From positions 329,584 to 393,583 of the forward strand of contig NZ_QHLX01000002.1 of assembly GCF_004135675.1 (NCBI RefSeq): a stretch of DNA of 64,000 bases. The letters run 5' to 3'. The notes beneath the pieces were generated by a model. It ran no database searches and was not told the DNA's origin. It was given only the letters and a program-made list of their open reading frames with translations. This document shows, piece after piece, positions 18,208-26,485 of this stretch. The stretch is from Marinitoga lauensis (lineage in GTDB: Bacteria > Thermotogota > Thermotogae > Petrotogales > Petrotogaceae). The stretch's first letter is position 1, and each line of letters begins with the position of its first letter. Both the position numbers and the translations under genes were made by a program.

Positions 18208-19758
18208 ATGAAAAAATTACCAATAGGAATACAGGATTATAAAAAAATAATAGAAGGGAATTATATATATGTAGATAAAACGAAGTATATATATGACTTA
18301 ATAAGTTCAGAAGTGCCAATATTTCTATCAAGGCCAAGGAGATTTGGAAAGAGTTTAACGATATCGACATTATATTACATATTCAAAGGAGAAAAAGAAT
18401 TATTCAAAGATACATACATATATGACAAATGGGAATTCAAAGAATATCCTATTATAAGAATTAATTTGTTAGATGTTGCAACTGATACAGAAAAAAGATT
18501 CAAAGAAAGTCTATTAAAAATAATACAAGAAGAAGGACAAAGAAATAATATAGAAATAACAGAAAAAGATTATAAATTTGCATTTAATGAATTAATATAT
18601 AAATTATCCAAAAAAGGAAAAGTAGTAATACTGGTAGATGAATATGAAAAACCAATATTAGATAATATAAATAACAAGGAAAAAGCGGAGAGGTATAGAG
18701 AAATATTAAGAGATTTCTATGTAAGTATAAAATCAAAAGACGAATATTTAAAGTTTATATTTATAACTGGAATAACAAAATTCACCAAAACAGGAGTATT
18801 TTCAGCATTAAATAATTTAAATGATATATCATTAAACAGAAAATATTCGCAAATGTTAGGATACACACAAGAAGAATTAGAACATTACTTCAATGACCAT
18901 ATAGAAGAAACAGCAAAAGAAATGGGAATAAGCAAAGAAGAATTATTAAAAGAAATAAAAACATATTATAATGGATTCTCATTTGATGGAGAACATTATG
19001 TATATAATCCATTTTCAGTATTAAGATTCTTTGATGAAATGAAATTTCAAAATTATTGGTTTGAAAGTGGATCACCATCATTCATATATGAATACGTAAA
19101 AGGAAGAAAAATAGAATACGAAGATTTAGTAAAATACACAGTAAATTCATTAGATTTTACAACAAGAGAAATAGAAGATGCGAATGCAAACATATTCTTT
19201 GCACAAGCGGGATATTTAACCTTTAAAGGAAAAGAAAAGTATGGGCTTGAAGAAGAATACATATTAGATTACCCAAATCTTGAAGTAAAAAACAGTTTTT
19301 CAAAATTAATATTAGAAGCAAATTATAATCTAGAAAATGATAAGATAAAAGACTTGAATAAAACAATATGGAAATTATTATCGAAAAATAAAATAAATGA
19401 ATTAATAGAAGAAATAAAAAGAATAATAAGTGCGATACCGTATAACTTACATCAAAAAAGGGAAAGTTATTATCACTCATTAATATATACAATATTAGCA
19501 TCGGCAGGATTAAACGTAACAGCAGAAGAACTAACAAATCTAGGAAGAAGCGACTTAGTATTAGAACACAATGACAAAATATATTTATTTGAAATAAAAT
19601 TAGATAAAAATGCAAAAGAAGCAATAGAACAAATAAAAGAAAAGAAATACTATGAAAAATACATAAGTAAAAACAATGAAAAAGAAATATATATAATAGG
19701 AATAAATATCAACTCAGAAAAAAGAAATATTGAGGATTATATGATTGAAAAAATATAA
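18208..19758 (+). CDS. AAA-ATPase-like / PD-(D/E)XK nuclease fusion (PF09820-PF08011 type)
   Basis: The start is ATG 18208 behind GGAGGTGG. The 516-residue protein begins KKLPIGIQDYKKIIEG, the standard opening of the family. The ATPase has a Walker A-like SRPRRFGKSLT at residues 41-51 and a Walker B in VVILVDEYEKPILDN near 145. A central helical part contains YYNGFSFDG and VYNPFSVLRFF. The C-terminal nuclease shows GRSDLVLEHNDKIYLFEIKLD, with the D-(ExK) signature. Function is unknown; proteins of this kind are multi-copy in Marinitoga-like and some clostridial genomes. The gene stands alone behind a shared promoter/palindrome module. Confidence 0.85.
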   Translation: MKKLPIGIQDYKKIIEGNYIYVDKTKYIYDLISSEVPIFLSRPRRFGKSLTISTLYYIFKGEKELFKDTYIYDKWEFKEYPIIRINLLDVATDTEKRFKESLLKIIQEEGQRNNIEITEKDYKFAFNELIYKLSKKGKVVILVDEYEKPILDNINNKEKAERYREILRDFYVSIKSKDEYLKFIFITGITKFTKTGVFSALNNLNDISLNRKYSQMLGYTQEELEHYFNDHIEETAKEMGISKEELLKEIKTYYNGFSFDGEHYVYNPFSVLRFFDEMKFQNYWFESGSPSFIYEYVKGRKIEYEDLVKYTVNSLDFTTREIEDANANIFFAQAGYLTFKGKEKYGLEEEYILDYPNLEVKNSFSKLILEANYNLENDKIKDLNKTIWKLLSKNKINELIEEIKRIISAIPYNLHQKRESYYHSLIYTILASAGLNVTAEELTNLGRSDLVLEHNDKIYLFEIKLDKNAKEAIEQIKEKKYYEKYISKNNEKEIYIIGININSEKRNIEDYMIEKI

Positions 19759-20046
19759 ATATAGGAAATGAGATCATAAATAATTTTGTATAAAAAATAC
19801 GGTAGCCTGTAAAATTTTGTGTAAATCCTCTTCCTGGATGGTAATAAAATAATAAAAAATTGATTGTTATTTTTTGATTTTTCATGTGAAAGATCGACTA
19901 TATTATAATAAGCTTTAATAGTTATTTTTAGTAATTTTTGATGATGTTTTTTGGAATAAAAACCCTTTTGCAATTTCTACTGCAAAATTTAACATTATTA
20001 ATTTTTTATATTTTTTAGTATTATTTGTTATTGTATTTTAGCTGTA
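19759..20046. other. Intergenic region with repeat fragments
   Basis: No intact gene is seen. Bases 19765-19790 (AAATGAGATCATAAATAATTTT) recur at 21364-21386. GGTAGCCTGTAAAATTTT (19801-19818) recurs at 52467-52484, where element A is inserted. AATAAAATAATAAAAAATT (about 19843-19861) recurs right after that insertion at 56858. TTTTGCAATTTCTACTGCAAA (19966-19986) is inverted at 21444-21464. On the minus strand some coding-like text is seen (FAVEIAKG) but no complete frame. Confidence 0.5.
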
Positions 20047-20255
20047 TTAACCGTTGTATATGTATTTGGTAATTCTGTCTTTGAAAAAGATGGATAGTTC
20101 GTTTAGGACTTTACTCCAGTCTCTATATCGAGCTGTCCATCTTTTTGTTGCATTTATTGTTGCTAAATATAGTATTTTCATTAATGCATCGTCATTTGGG
20201 AATGAGGTTTTATTTTTAGTTACTTTTCTCCAAATTTTCCATGGGGTGATTACGT
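20047..20255 (-). pseudogene. IS256-family transposase, C-terminal remnant
   Basis: On the minus strand the frame reads WRKVTKNKTSFPNDDALMKILYL, then ATINATKRWTARYRDWSKVLNELSIFF and ends KDRITKYIYNG with a stop at 20047-20049. The RKVTKN.FPNDDAL.K.LYLA pattern, then KKWT..RDW, is the C-terminus of IS256/Mutator-type transposases. Nothing of the catalytic domain remains. The upstream 30 bases are nearly the same as the right end of the IS3 element at about 3415-3446. Confidence 0.8.
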
Positions 20256-20271
20256 TATGTAATCAAAAAAT

Positions 20272-20412
20272 ACCGGGCGTGGTGCCCGGTTTTGTTATTG
20301 AATTAAGTCAAAGAGTTCGTTGGTTGTTGTGTCGACAATTGTTGCGTTGTCTTTTTCGTATCCTGCTGGTACTATTACACCAACGAAGGAATCCGTTTGT
20401 TTTTGCATGGGA
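20272..20412 (-). repeat. Duplicated unit, copy 2: C-terminal gene fragment plus palindrome
   Basis: This is the second copy of the unit at 17963-18103. The hairpin ACCGGGC-GTGGT-GCCCGGT is at 20272-20290 and a stop at 20295-20297. The coding part reads QTDSFVGVIVPAGYEKDN, then ATIVDTTTNELFDLIQ on the minus strand. Similarity ends at about 20412 in both copies. Confidence 0.6.
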
Positions 20413-20608
20413 AAATTTACAGGTGGGATGATATTTATGAAAATATCCAAAAGTAATTTTTTAGTTGTGAATGTTACGTGTAAAGAGTTAGTGTAGTTTG
20501 AACAAATAAATTAATATTAAGTCATAATTATTGCAATGAATGCAGTTGAAAATAAAATGTATTTGTTATATAATAAAAAATGATTAGGAAAGAAGCGAGG
20601 TGATTATA

Positions 20609-20782
20609 ATGGCAACATCATCTTTTAATAAGGACTTTACTTTAAAAAGTAAAAGAGAAGTAGAAAGTTTTATTAAAATAATGCAAACACCTTCTAAACC
20701 CATAAAAATAGATAGAAAATTAGTATCGCCGGAAAGAGAGAAAGAAGGTGTTGAAAAATTAAGAAAAACATTATTTCGTTAA
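20609..20782 (+). CDS. Small protein, probable antitoxin of a GNAT toxin pair
   Basis: The start chosen is ATG 20609 (MATSSFNKDF); GAAGCGAGGTGAT lies upstream, and an ATA two codons earlier is less likely. The 57-residue protein has a TSSFNKDFTLKSKREVESFI start and a charged end, SPEREKEGVEKLRKTL. I recall similar small proteins preceding GNAT genes in Firmicutes, but I cannot name the family with certainty. Its stop lies against the open frame of the acetyltransferase that follows, so the two are translationally coupled. An antitoxin role is inferred from this arrangement. Confidence 0.55.
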   Translation: MATSSFNKDFTLKSKREVESFIKIMQTPSKPIKIDRKLVSPEREKEGVEKLRKTLFR

Positions 20783-21352
20783 AAAAACTAATTGAGATAA
20801 GTAATAAGAGGAAAGCTCAGGAACTTATCTCAAATTTTCTTTGTAAAAAAGATGAGGATATTGAGAAATTTTTAAAAGAAAAATCCATTCTTTTTGAAAA
20901 AATAGGAAAAAGTAGAACTTTTTTTATTTATGATGAAGATAGCAGTGATTTTATCATATTTTACTTTAGCTATACAGGTTTTAAAAATTCCGGAAAAATT
21001 TTCTAATAATAAAATTAAAAAATTGGATGGATTTAGTGCAAAAATAAATGGAAAGAGAATCACAGAAATTCCCGCCATTCTAATAGGACAACTTGGAAAA
21101 AATGATATGTATTCTTCAGAGATAACTGGAGACGAGATAATGCAATTTTGTTTTAGTAAAATTTTAGAAGGTCAAGAAAGATTAGGCGGAAGAATTATAA
21201 TGTTAGAATGCAAAGATATAGAATATTTAAAAAACTTTTATAGAAAATATGGATTTGAAATGATAGATAAAGAATATAAAAAAGATGAGTTACTTCAATT
21301 TATAAAGCTTTTAAACGAATATGATTTAATAAGTAAATCCGAGTCGTTTTAA
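20770..21352 (+). pseudogene. GNAT-type acetyltransferase, probable toxin, frameshifted
   Basis: The start is unclear; the frame opens inside the end of the preceding gene, and only ATT codons at 20770-20775 are near. The first half reads SLKKLIEISNKRKAQELIS and ILFEKIGKSRTFFIYDEDSSD. A shift at about 20950 leads to the second half, ILSYFTLAIQVLKIPEKF, LDGFSAKINGKRITEIPAILI and GQLGKNDMY. GGRIIMLECKDIEYLKNFY and KYGFEMIDKEYKKD complete the acetyl-CoA fold. The GQLGKN and GGR...E..D segments resemble TacT/AtaT-like and related stand-alone GNATs. One missing or extra base accounts for the break. Confidence 0.65.
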
Positions 21353-21400
21353 AATACTGTGTCAAATGAGACCATAAATAATTTTATGTAATCAAAAAAT

Positions 21401-21424
21401 ACCGGGCGTGGTGCCCGGTTTTGT
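21401..21424. terminator. GC-rich palindrome, third copy
   Basis: ACCGGGC-GTGGT-GCCCGGT (21401-21419) followed by TTTTG can act as an intrinsic terminator for the GNAT pair on the plus strand. It is one of six copies in the window. Confidence 0.6.
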
Positions 21425-21443
21425 TATTAGGTGAGTGAATGTA

Positions 21444-21464
21444 TTTGCAGTAGAAATTGCAAAA
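21444..21464. repeat. 21-base inverted repeat partner of 19966-19986
   Basis: TTTGCAGTAGAAATTGCAAAA is the exact reverse complement of the sequence at 19966-19986. The two flank a 1.46-kb block with the IS256 remnant, two palindromes and the GNAT pair. Confidence 0.7.
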
Positions 21465-21500
21465 GTTCTTTTTAACTCCATTATTAAATTCAGGAAGATT

Positions 21501-21791
21501 CTATTTTATTATCACTTTTTTTCCGGCAGCTCTAAGAACTTTATTTAAGAAGTCAACTCTTGGATTTATCATTCCACGTTCAAATCTTGATAATGCTTGT
21601 TGTGAAATTCCTATTTTTTTAGCAAATTCCTTTTGGGTTAAATGATTTTTTTGACGATATTCAATAACTGCAGCTATAGCTTTATATTTTAAATCTAGTT
21701 CATCATATCTTTTTTTTAGTTGAGTATTATCCTTTAGAGCTTGATTTTTATATTCATCAAAATCATATAATTTAATTTTAGCCATAATCAT
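21501..21791 (-). CDS. HigA-like antitoxin (XRE helix-turn-helix)
   Basis: This 96-residue protein has a Cro/C1-type helix-turn-helix in its second half: HLTQKEFAKKIGISQQALSRFERG followed by NPRVDFLNKVLRAAGKKV. The N-terminal part (KLYDFDEYKNQALKD) is a short toxin-binding region. Its start overlaps the stop of the upstream toxin gene by four bases, in the toxin-first order of higBA. It should neutralise the toxin and repress the shared promoter, where a palindrome is visible. All parts look intact. Confidence 0.85.
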   Translation of the reverse strand: MIMAKIKLYDFDEYKNQALKDNTQLKKRYDELDLKYKAIAAVIEYRQKNHLTQKEFAKKIGISQQALSRFERGMINPRVDFLNKVLRAAGKKVIIK

Positions 21792-22159
21792 CCCTCCATT
21801 TCATTTATTATTCTTTTCATTTTTTTGAATATGGGATTCATTATAGTTGAACCAAATTTTTGAGTTTTCTTTATTTTATAATCGAATAAAATAAATATTT
21901 TATTATCTTTTATGAAGTAAAAAATCCTTAATTGAATATGAGATTTTATTCTTAGCTCTCTTAATGGAATATTTTTATATTTATATTCATTAAGTGTTTT
22001 AGAAAAAGGTGGTTTTAAATTAGAACCAAATTGTTTCAATAAGTCAAGAGTTTTAAATATTTCAGCTAATAAATCTATGTCTTCTTTTTTTGTGCTATTT
22101 TTTAATTTTTCAAAAAATTTATGAACTTTAGAGTCAAAATGTATTTTATAATTTTCCAT
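21788..22159 (-). CDS. HigB-like toxin (RelE/ParE superfamily, Gp49 type)
   Basis: This 123-residue basic protein has the features of the phage-derived Gp49-like/HigB family (PF05973): an early helical segment with VHKFFEKLKNS, a KPPFSKTLNEYKYKNIPLRELRI block, and then QLRIFYFIKDNKIFILFDY with KKTQKFGSTIM near the end. The conserved ELR and R.FY..K positions belong to the mRNA-cleaving fold. It is the first gene of the pair and starts 27 bases after a strong -10 box. It probably cuts mRNA on the ribosome, by family analogy. Confidence 0.8.
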   Translation of the reverse strand: MENYKIHFDSKVHKFFEKLKNSTKKEDIDLLAEIFKTLDLLKQFGSNLKPPFSKTLNEYKYKNIPLRELRIKSHIQLRIFYFIKDNKIFILFDYKIKKTQKFGSTIMNPIFKKMKRIINEMEG

Positions 22160-22185
22160 AAATATTCCCCTTTCAGTCTAATATC

Positions 22186-22214
22186 ATTATACATCAAATA
22201 TGATGTATTGTCAA
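22186..22214 (-). promoter_or_regulatory. Toxin-antitoxin promoter with palindromic operator
   Basis: On the minus strand TTGACA (22209-22214) and TATAAT (22186-22191) are both perfect and separated by 17 bases. The spacer holds the palindrome TACATCA-N4-TGATGTA (22190-22207). It is well placed for repression by the XRE antitoxin. Confidence 0.85.
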
Positions 22215-22284
22215 TTAAGTTTTTATTATTATATTTGTGATTTATCGACAAACTATGTATACATTATTATATTTTTCATCAAAT

Positions 22285-22308
22285 ACCGGGAGTGGTGCCC
22301 GGTTTTTG
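22285..22308. terminator. GC-rich palindrome, fourth copy
   Basis: ACCGGGA-GTGGT-GCCCGGT (22285-22303) with one mismatch, then TTTTTG. The following TTATTGAAATGTGATATAATT leads into the ATPase gene, as at 50.7 kb. Confidence 0.6.
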
Positions 22309-22319
22309 TTATTGAAATG

Positions 22320-22328
22320 TGATATAAT
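22320..22328 (+). promoter_or_regulatory. Extended -10 promoter TGATATAAT
   Basis: TG-A-TATAAT (TATAAT at 22323-22328), 20 bases before the ATG at 22349. It shares the longer block TTATTGAA-TGTGATATAATT with the 50.7-kb locus. Confidence 0.55.
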
Positions 22329-22348
22329 TCAGTTGTGGAGGTGAGATA

Positions 22349-23891
22349 ATGAGACGATTTTGTACAAGCGGACCTGTTGATAAGAAAACATGTTATTATG
22401 TAGAAAGACCAGAATTAATGGAAGAAGCAATTGATCATATAGAAAATTGGAGATACTTTACAGTGTCAGCACCAAGACAAACAGGAAAGACCACATTTTT
22501 GAATGAGATAATTGAGAAAATAAAAAATAAATATATAACGGTATTTTTATCGTTTGAAGACTATAAAAATATAAAAACAGAAGAAGAGTTTTTAAGAACA
22601 TTTAATAATGAAATGCAGGATGAATTAAACAAATATAAATATGCGATAAAAGAAGAAATAAATAATATTAGAGAAATAAAAAAATATTTGAGGAAATATA
22701 TGGTAAAAGTGGAAAAGAAGTAATATTGATGATAGATGAATTTGAAAAATTCAATAATGAAGAATTAATGAATCAATTTTTGCATGTAATCAGAAAAACA
22801 TATCATAAAAAAAAGGAACATAAATTAAGAAGTGTAATACTAATATAAGAAGTGTAATACTAATAAGTGTAAGATATTTAAGTGGAGTATTGGAAGATAA
22901 TGCAAGTCCATTTAATATAGCAGAACATATGGAAGTGCCATATTTTACAAAAGAACAGGTATATGATCTATTAAGTCAGCATGAAAAAGAAATAGGGCAG
23001 ATATTTGAAGAAAAAGTAAAAGAACTAATATGGCATAATGCAGGAGGGCAGCCAGGATTAACCAATGCACTGGCATATGATCTGGTGATGAAAAAAGCAA
23101 AAGGAGAAAAGATAATAACAGAAAAACATTTTGAAAAAACATTATATGATTTTATGCATCGATATATAGATAAAAACATATCAAATATAATATCAAAAGC
23201 AGAAAAAGAAAAAGAATTAATAATGAAAATATTATTTGAATCAGAAAGTGTTGAATTCAATATATATGATGAAAGAATAAATTACTTATACTTAAATGGA
23301 GTAATAGATAATTGTGAGGGGAAATGTTGTGTAAGAGTGCCGTTATATTACAAAGCATTATATGACAGATTTAAACCACAAGTAAATGGAGAAAAGGATA
23401 AAATGAAACCATTTGGAGAAACAATAAAAAATTATATAGATAATAATGGTATATTGGATTTAAATAAACTAATGAAAAGATATATAAAATATATAAAACA
23501 AAGAGGAGCAATAATGTTTAAAGGAAGGAATTATTATGAAGGAGTGTATCAATATAATCTGGATCAATTTTTAAGCTTATACGTAGAAGCAACAAATGGA
23601 AAAGTATATCCAGAAACAGAAGTAGGTGGAGGAAGGATAGATTTATTAATAAATCTGAATAACAAAGAATATCTAATAGAAGTAAAAGCGAATATAGATA
23701 GTGATGAATATGAAAAAGGAAAAAAACAGTTATTAGAGTATTTAAAAAGAAAAGAACAAAAAGAAGGATGGTTGATAATATATTCAAATGCAATAGAAGA
23801 TTTTGAGTATATAACAGAAGAAAAAGATGGAGTAAAATTACATATATGGTTTATAAAAACGAACTTTGAAAGTCCATCGAAAGTGAAATAG
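22349..23891 (+). pseudogene. AAA ATPase + PD-(D/E)XK nuclease gene, two frame breaks
   Basis: The start is ATG 22349 behind GGAGGTGAG. The N-terminus (RRFCTSGPVDKKTCYYVERP) and Walker A (SAPRQTGKTTFLNEI) belong to the AAA-like ATPases that carry a C-terminal nuclease. The frame breaks at about 22700, just before YGKSGKEVILMIDEFEKF (Walker B). It breaks again in a 20-base tandem duplication (22826-22845 and 22846-22865) inside the LRSVILISVRYL strand. The remainder is open: EHMEVPYFTKEQV, NAGGQPGLTNALAYDL and the nuclease VGGGRIDLLINLNNKEYLIEVKAN. Repairing both breaks gives a protein of about 510 residues. The next gene follows after 16 bases. Confidence 0.8.
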
Positions 23892-23907
23892 TCCTGGGGT
23901 GAAACTG

Positions 23908-25578
23908 ATGAAATTAAAAAAATTACCAATAGGAGAAAGTGATTTTAAAAGTATAATAGAAGATAATATGTATTATATAGATAAAAGTTTATTAATAAAA
24001 GAAATTTTATCCGGTGGAAGAGTAATATTAATAACCCGCCCAAGAAGATTTGGAAAAACATTGAATATGAGCATGATGAAATATTTTTTTAGAAATGACT
24101 ATGATGGTAAACATTTATTTAAAGACTTGAAGATATGGAAAGAAAAAGAGATAATAGAAAAATATTTAAATAAATATCCTGTAATATATATAACCTTTAA
24201 AGATTTAAAACAGAATAATTATGAAGAAATGATGTCTTCATTAAAAGAAATAATATCAAATTTGTATAATGAGTATTCATATCTTTTAAAGTCGGAAAAA
24301 ATAACAAAATGGGAAAAGAAAAAAATAATAGATATTATTGATAAAACAGCGGATATAATATCATTTGAAAGTAGTATAAAAGAATTATCAAAATATTTAT
24401 ACAAATACTATGGCCAAAAAGTAATACTATTAATAGATGAATACGACACATCAATACAACAATCATATTTAAATGGATATTATAACGAATTCATAAACTT
24501 CATGGGAAACATGTTGGGAAGTGCATTAAAAGACAATGAGTATTTAGAAAAAGGAGTATTGGCAGGTATAACAGGAATAATAAAAGCAAATGTATTTGGT
24601 GGATTAAATAATTTACAAAGATTAACGATATTAGACAAGCACTTCAATGACAAATTTGGATTAACATGGGAAGAAGTGGAAGAAACATTAAAATACTATG
24701 GATTAGAATATGAAAAAGAAAAAGTAATAGAATGGTATAACGGATATAACTTTGGAGGATTAGAAATATATAATCCATATTCAATAATAAACCTGGCAAG
24801 AAACAAAGGGAAAATAGCGTATTACTGGATAAACAGCAGTGGAAATGAATTAATAAAAAGATTGATAAAACAGAGTACAGCAGAAGTAAAAACAAAAATA
24901 GAAGAATTAATAGAAGGAAAAACAATAGAAAGCAGTATAGACGAAAACCTGGTATATGGAGACTTAGACAAAAGCACAGAAGAAAGCATATGGACATTAT
25001 TTCTATTCACAGGATACTTAACCTGGGTAGAACACACAGGAGAAGAAGGAGAACCGAGATATAGTCTGAGAATAACAAACAAAGAAACATTACAATTCTT
25101 TAAAAAAACAGTGGTGGATATAATAAAAGAAACAAAAATAAATCTGGAAAATATAATATTGGATATAATACTTGGGAAATACAAAGAATTTGCAAATAAA
25201 TTTAAAAGAATGGTAGAAGAAACATTAAGTTATTTTGATGTAAGTGGAGAAGAACCAGAAAGGTTTTATCATGGATTAATACTTGGAATGGTAGTGGGAT
25301 TAAGCAAAAAATACATAGTAAAAAGTAACAGAGAAGCGGGATATGGAAGAGCAGATGTAATATTAATACCAAAAGAAAAAAAGGAGCCAGGAATAATATT
25401 TGAATTCAAAAAATACAGTATAGATTTTGATAAAGATTTAAAAGAAAGTGCAGAAATGGGAATAAAACAGATAGAAGAAAAAGGATATGAAAAAGAAATA
25501 AAAAGTTATGGAATAGAAAAAATAATAAAAGTGGCAATTGCATTTGATAAAAAGAATGTGGAAATAATAGTAAAATAA
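23908..25578 (+). CDS. AAA-ATPase-like / PD-(D/E)XK nuclease fusion, near-copy of the 50.75-kb gene
   Basis: The start is ATG 23908 behind GGGGTG. The 556-residue protein has KKLPIGESDFKSIIEDNMYY at its start, Walker A-like ITRPRRFGKTLNMS near 43-56, and Walker B VILLIDEYDTSIQQ. Conserved family segments follow: GITGIIKANVFGGLNNLQRL, EWYNGYNFGG and IYNPYSIINLA. The nuclease domain near the C-terminus has GYGRADVILIPKEKKEP and IIFEFKKYS (D, then ExK). It is about 97 percent identical to the gene at 50753, except in the first 75 codons. Function is unknown; mobility or defence is only a guess. Confidence 0.87.
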   Translation: MKLKKLPIGESDFKSIIEDNMYYIDKSLLIKEILSGGRVILITRPRRFGKTLNMSMMKYFFRNDYDGKHLFKDLKIWKEKEIIEKYLNKYPVIYITFKDLKQNNYEEMMSSLKEIISNLYNEYSYLLKSEKITKWEKKKIIDIIDKTADIISFESSIKELSKYLYKYYGQKVILLIDEYDTSIQQSYLNGYYNEFINFMGNMLGSALKDNEYLEKGVLAGITGIIKANVFGGLNNLQRLTILDKHFNDKFGLTWEEVEETLKYYGLEYEKEKVIEWYNGYNFGGLEIYNPYSIINLARNKGKIAYYWINSSGNELIKRLIKQSTAEVKTKIEELIEGKTIESSIDENLVYGDLDKSTEESIWTLFLFTGYLTWVEHTGEEGEPRYSLRITNKETLQFFKKTVVDIIKETKINLENIILDIILGKYKEFANKFKRMVEETLSYFDVSGEEPERFYHGLILGMVVGLSKKYIVKSNREAGYGRADVILIPKEKKEPGIIFEFKKYSIDFDKDLKESAEMGIKQIEEKGYEKEIKSYGIEKIIKVAIAFDKKNVEIIVK

Positions 25579-25624
25579 TCAAGATTTGAAGCGCTATCAA
25601 AAGTGTAAATGGAGGGATAAGAGA

Positions 25625-26485
25625 ATGAAAAAAATACTGGTAGTGATTATGATATTTATGTCTTTAGTCGTTTTTGGGTTGGGCTTTGATATTAATGTTA
25701 ATGGTGGAAGTATATCTTTTTCAAAAAATATGTGGAGTATGGAAAAAGATACTAATATTGGATTATGGTTAAGTTATCCTATGGATTTTACTGATTATAA
25801 TCTTCCTGGAATAGGGATTAATTATAACGATAAAAATGAGTTTTTTACATATCAAAAGGTATTTTTTAAGAAAATAAAGTTAAAAACAGGTGAAAGATAT
25901 TTTGGTTTAAATATAGGATATGATTTCGAAAGGAACTCTATTGTGCTGTCAACAAAGGTGAAAAAGTATAAGAATGATTTAATCTCGAAAAGATTTTCAT
26001 ATTCATATATATCAGTATTTAAAAACGGCAGTGAGGAAAGAAAAATAGGGTTAGATAGATATTTAATCCCGACTGTAGCAAAGGTTTCGATTTTTTCCAC
26101 TTCATATGATAATTTAAATTTTAGTAATAGTATTTCAAATTATGGTATTCAATTGCAAAGATACTTTACTATCCCTTTTGTTATAGGAAATTCTGATCTG
26201 GGATATTCCTTCTCCATTCCAATAGGTATATTTGATAACAAGTATATGTCAGGATATTTTGCATATGGTGTGTTGTATAAGGAAAAATATTTTCCGTTTT
26301 TTAATTTCCAGGTTCCTTTTAAGATTAATAAGAATGAGTATTATATGGGAATGCAATTGAAAATGGCAAATGATGCAGATTTTTTGGTTTATTTATCAAA
26401 ACTAAGTATAGATAATCCATTTAGTGTTATATTAAAATTAAATGAAAATGGAAAGTTTGAAGGTGGGTTCTTTTTTGAATACTGA
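25625..26485 (+). CDS. Secreted or outer-envelope beta-strand-rich protein, unknown function
   Basis: The start is ATG 25625 with GGAGGGATAAGAGA upstream. A clear signal peptide (KKILVVIMIFMSLVVFGLGF) leads a 286-residue protein with alternating polar and aromatic residues, many Tyr/Phe/Asn and no Cys, for example LNIGYDFERNSIVLSTKVKKY and GYFAYGVLYKEKYFPFFNF. It ends in EGGFFFEY. An aromatic final residue and strand-like pattern suggest a small beta-barrel in the outer sheath. I do not recognise a family. The ribosome-binding site and TTG start of the next gene lie inside its 3' end. Confidence 0.6.
   Translation: MKKILVVIMIFMSLVVFGLGFDINVNGGSISFSKNMWSMEKDTNIGLWLSYPMDFTDYNLPGIGINYNDKNEFFTYQKVFFKKIKLKTGERYFGLNIGYDFERNSIVLSTKVKKYKNDLISKRFSYSYISVFKNGSEERKIGLDRYLIPTVAKVSIFSTSYDNLNFSNSISNYGIQLQRYFTIPFVIGNSDLGYSFSIPIGIFDNKYMSGYFAYGVLYKEKYFPFFNFQVPFKINKNEYYMGMQLKMANDADFLVYLSKLSIDNPFSVILKLNENGKFEGGFFFEY

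Noticed and set aside
22349..25578. Reading the ATPase pseudogene and the next ATPase gene as a two-component defence operon
   Set aside because: The second gene occurs alone at 50.7 kb with its own promoter, so the pairing is not conserved even within this window.
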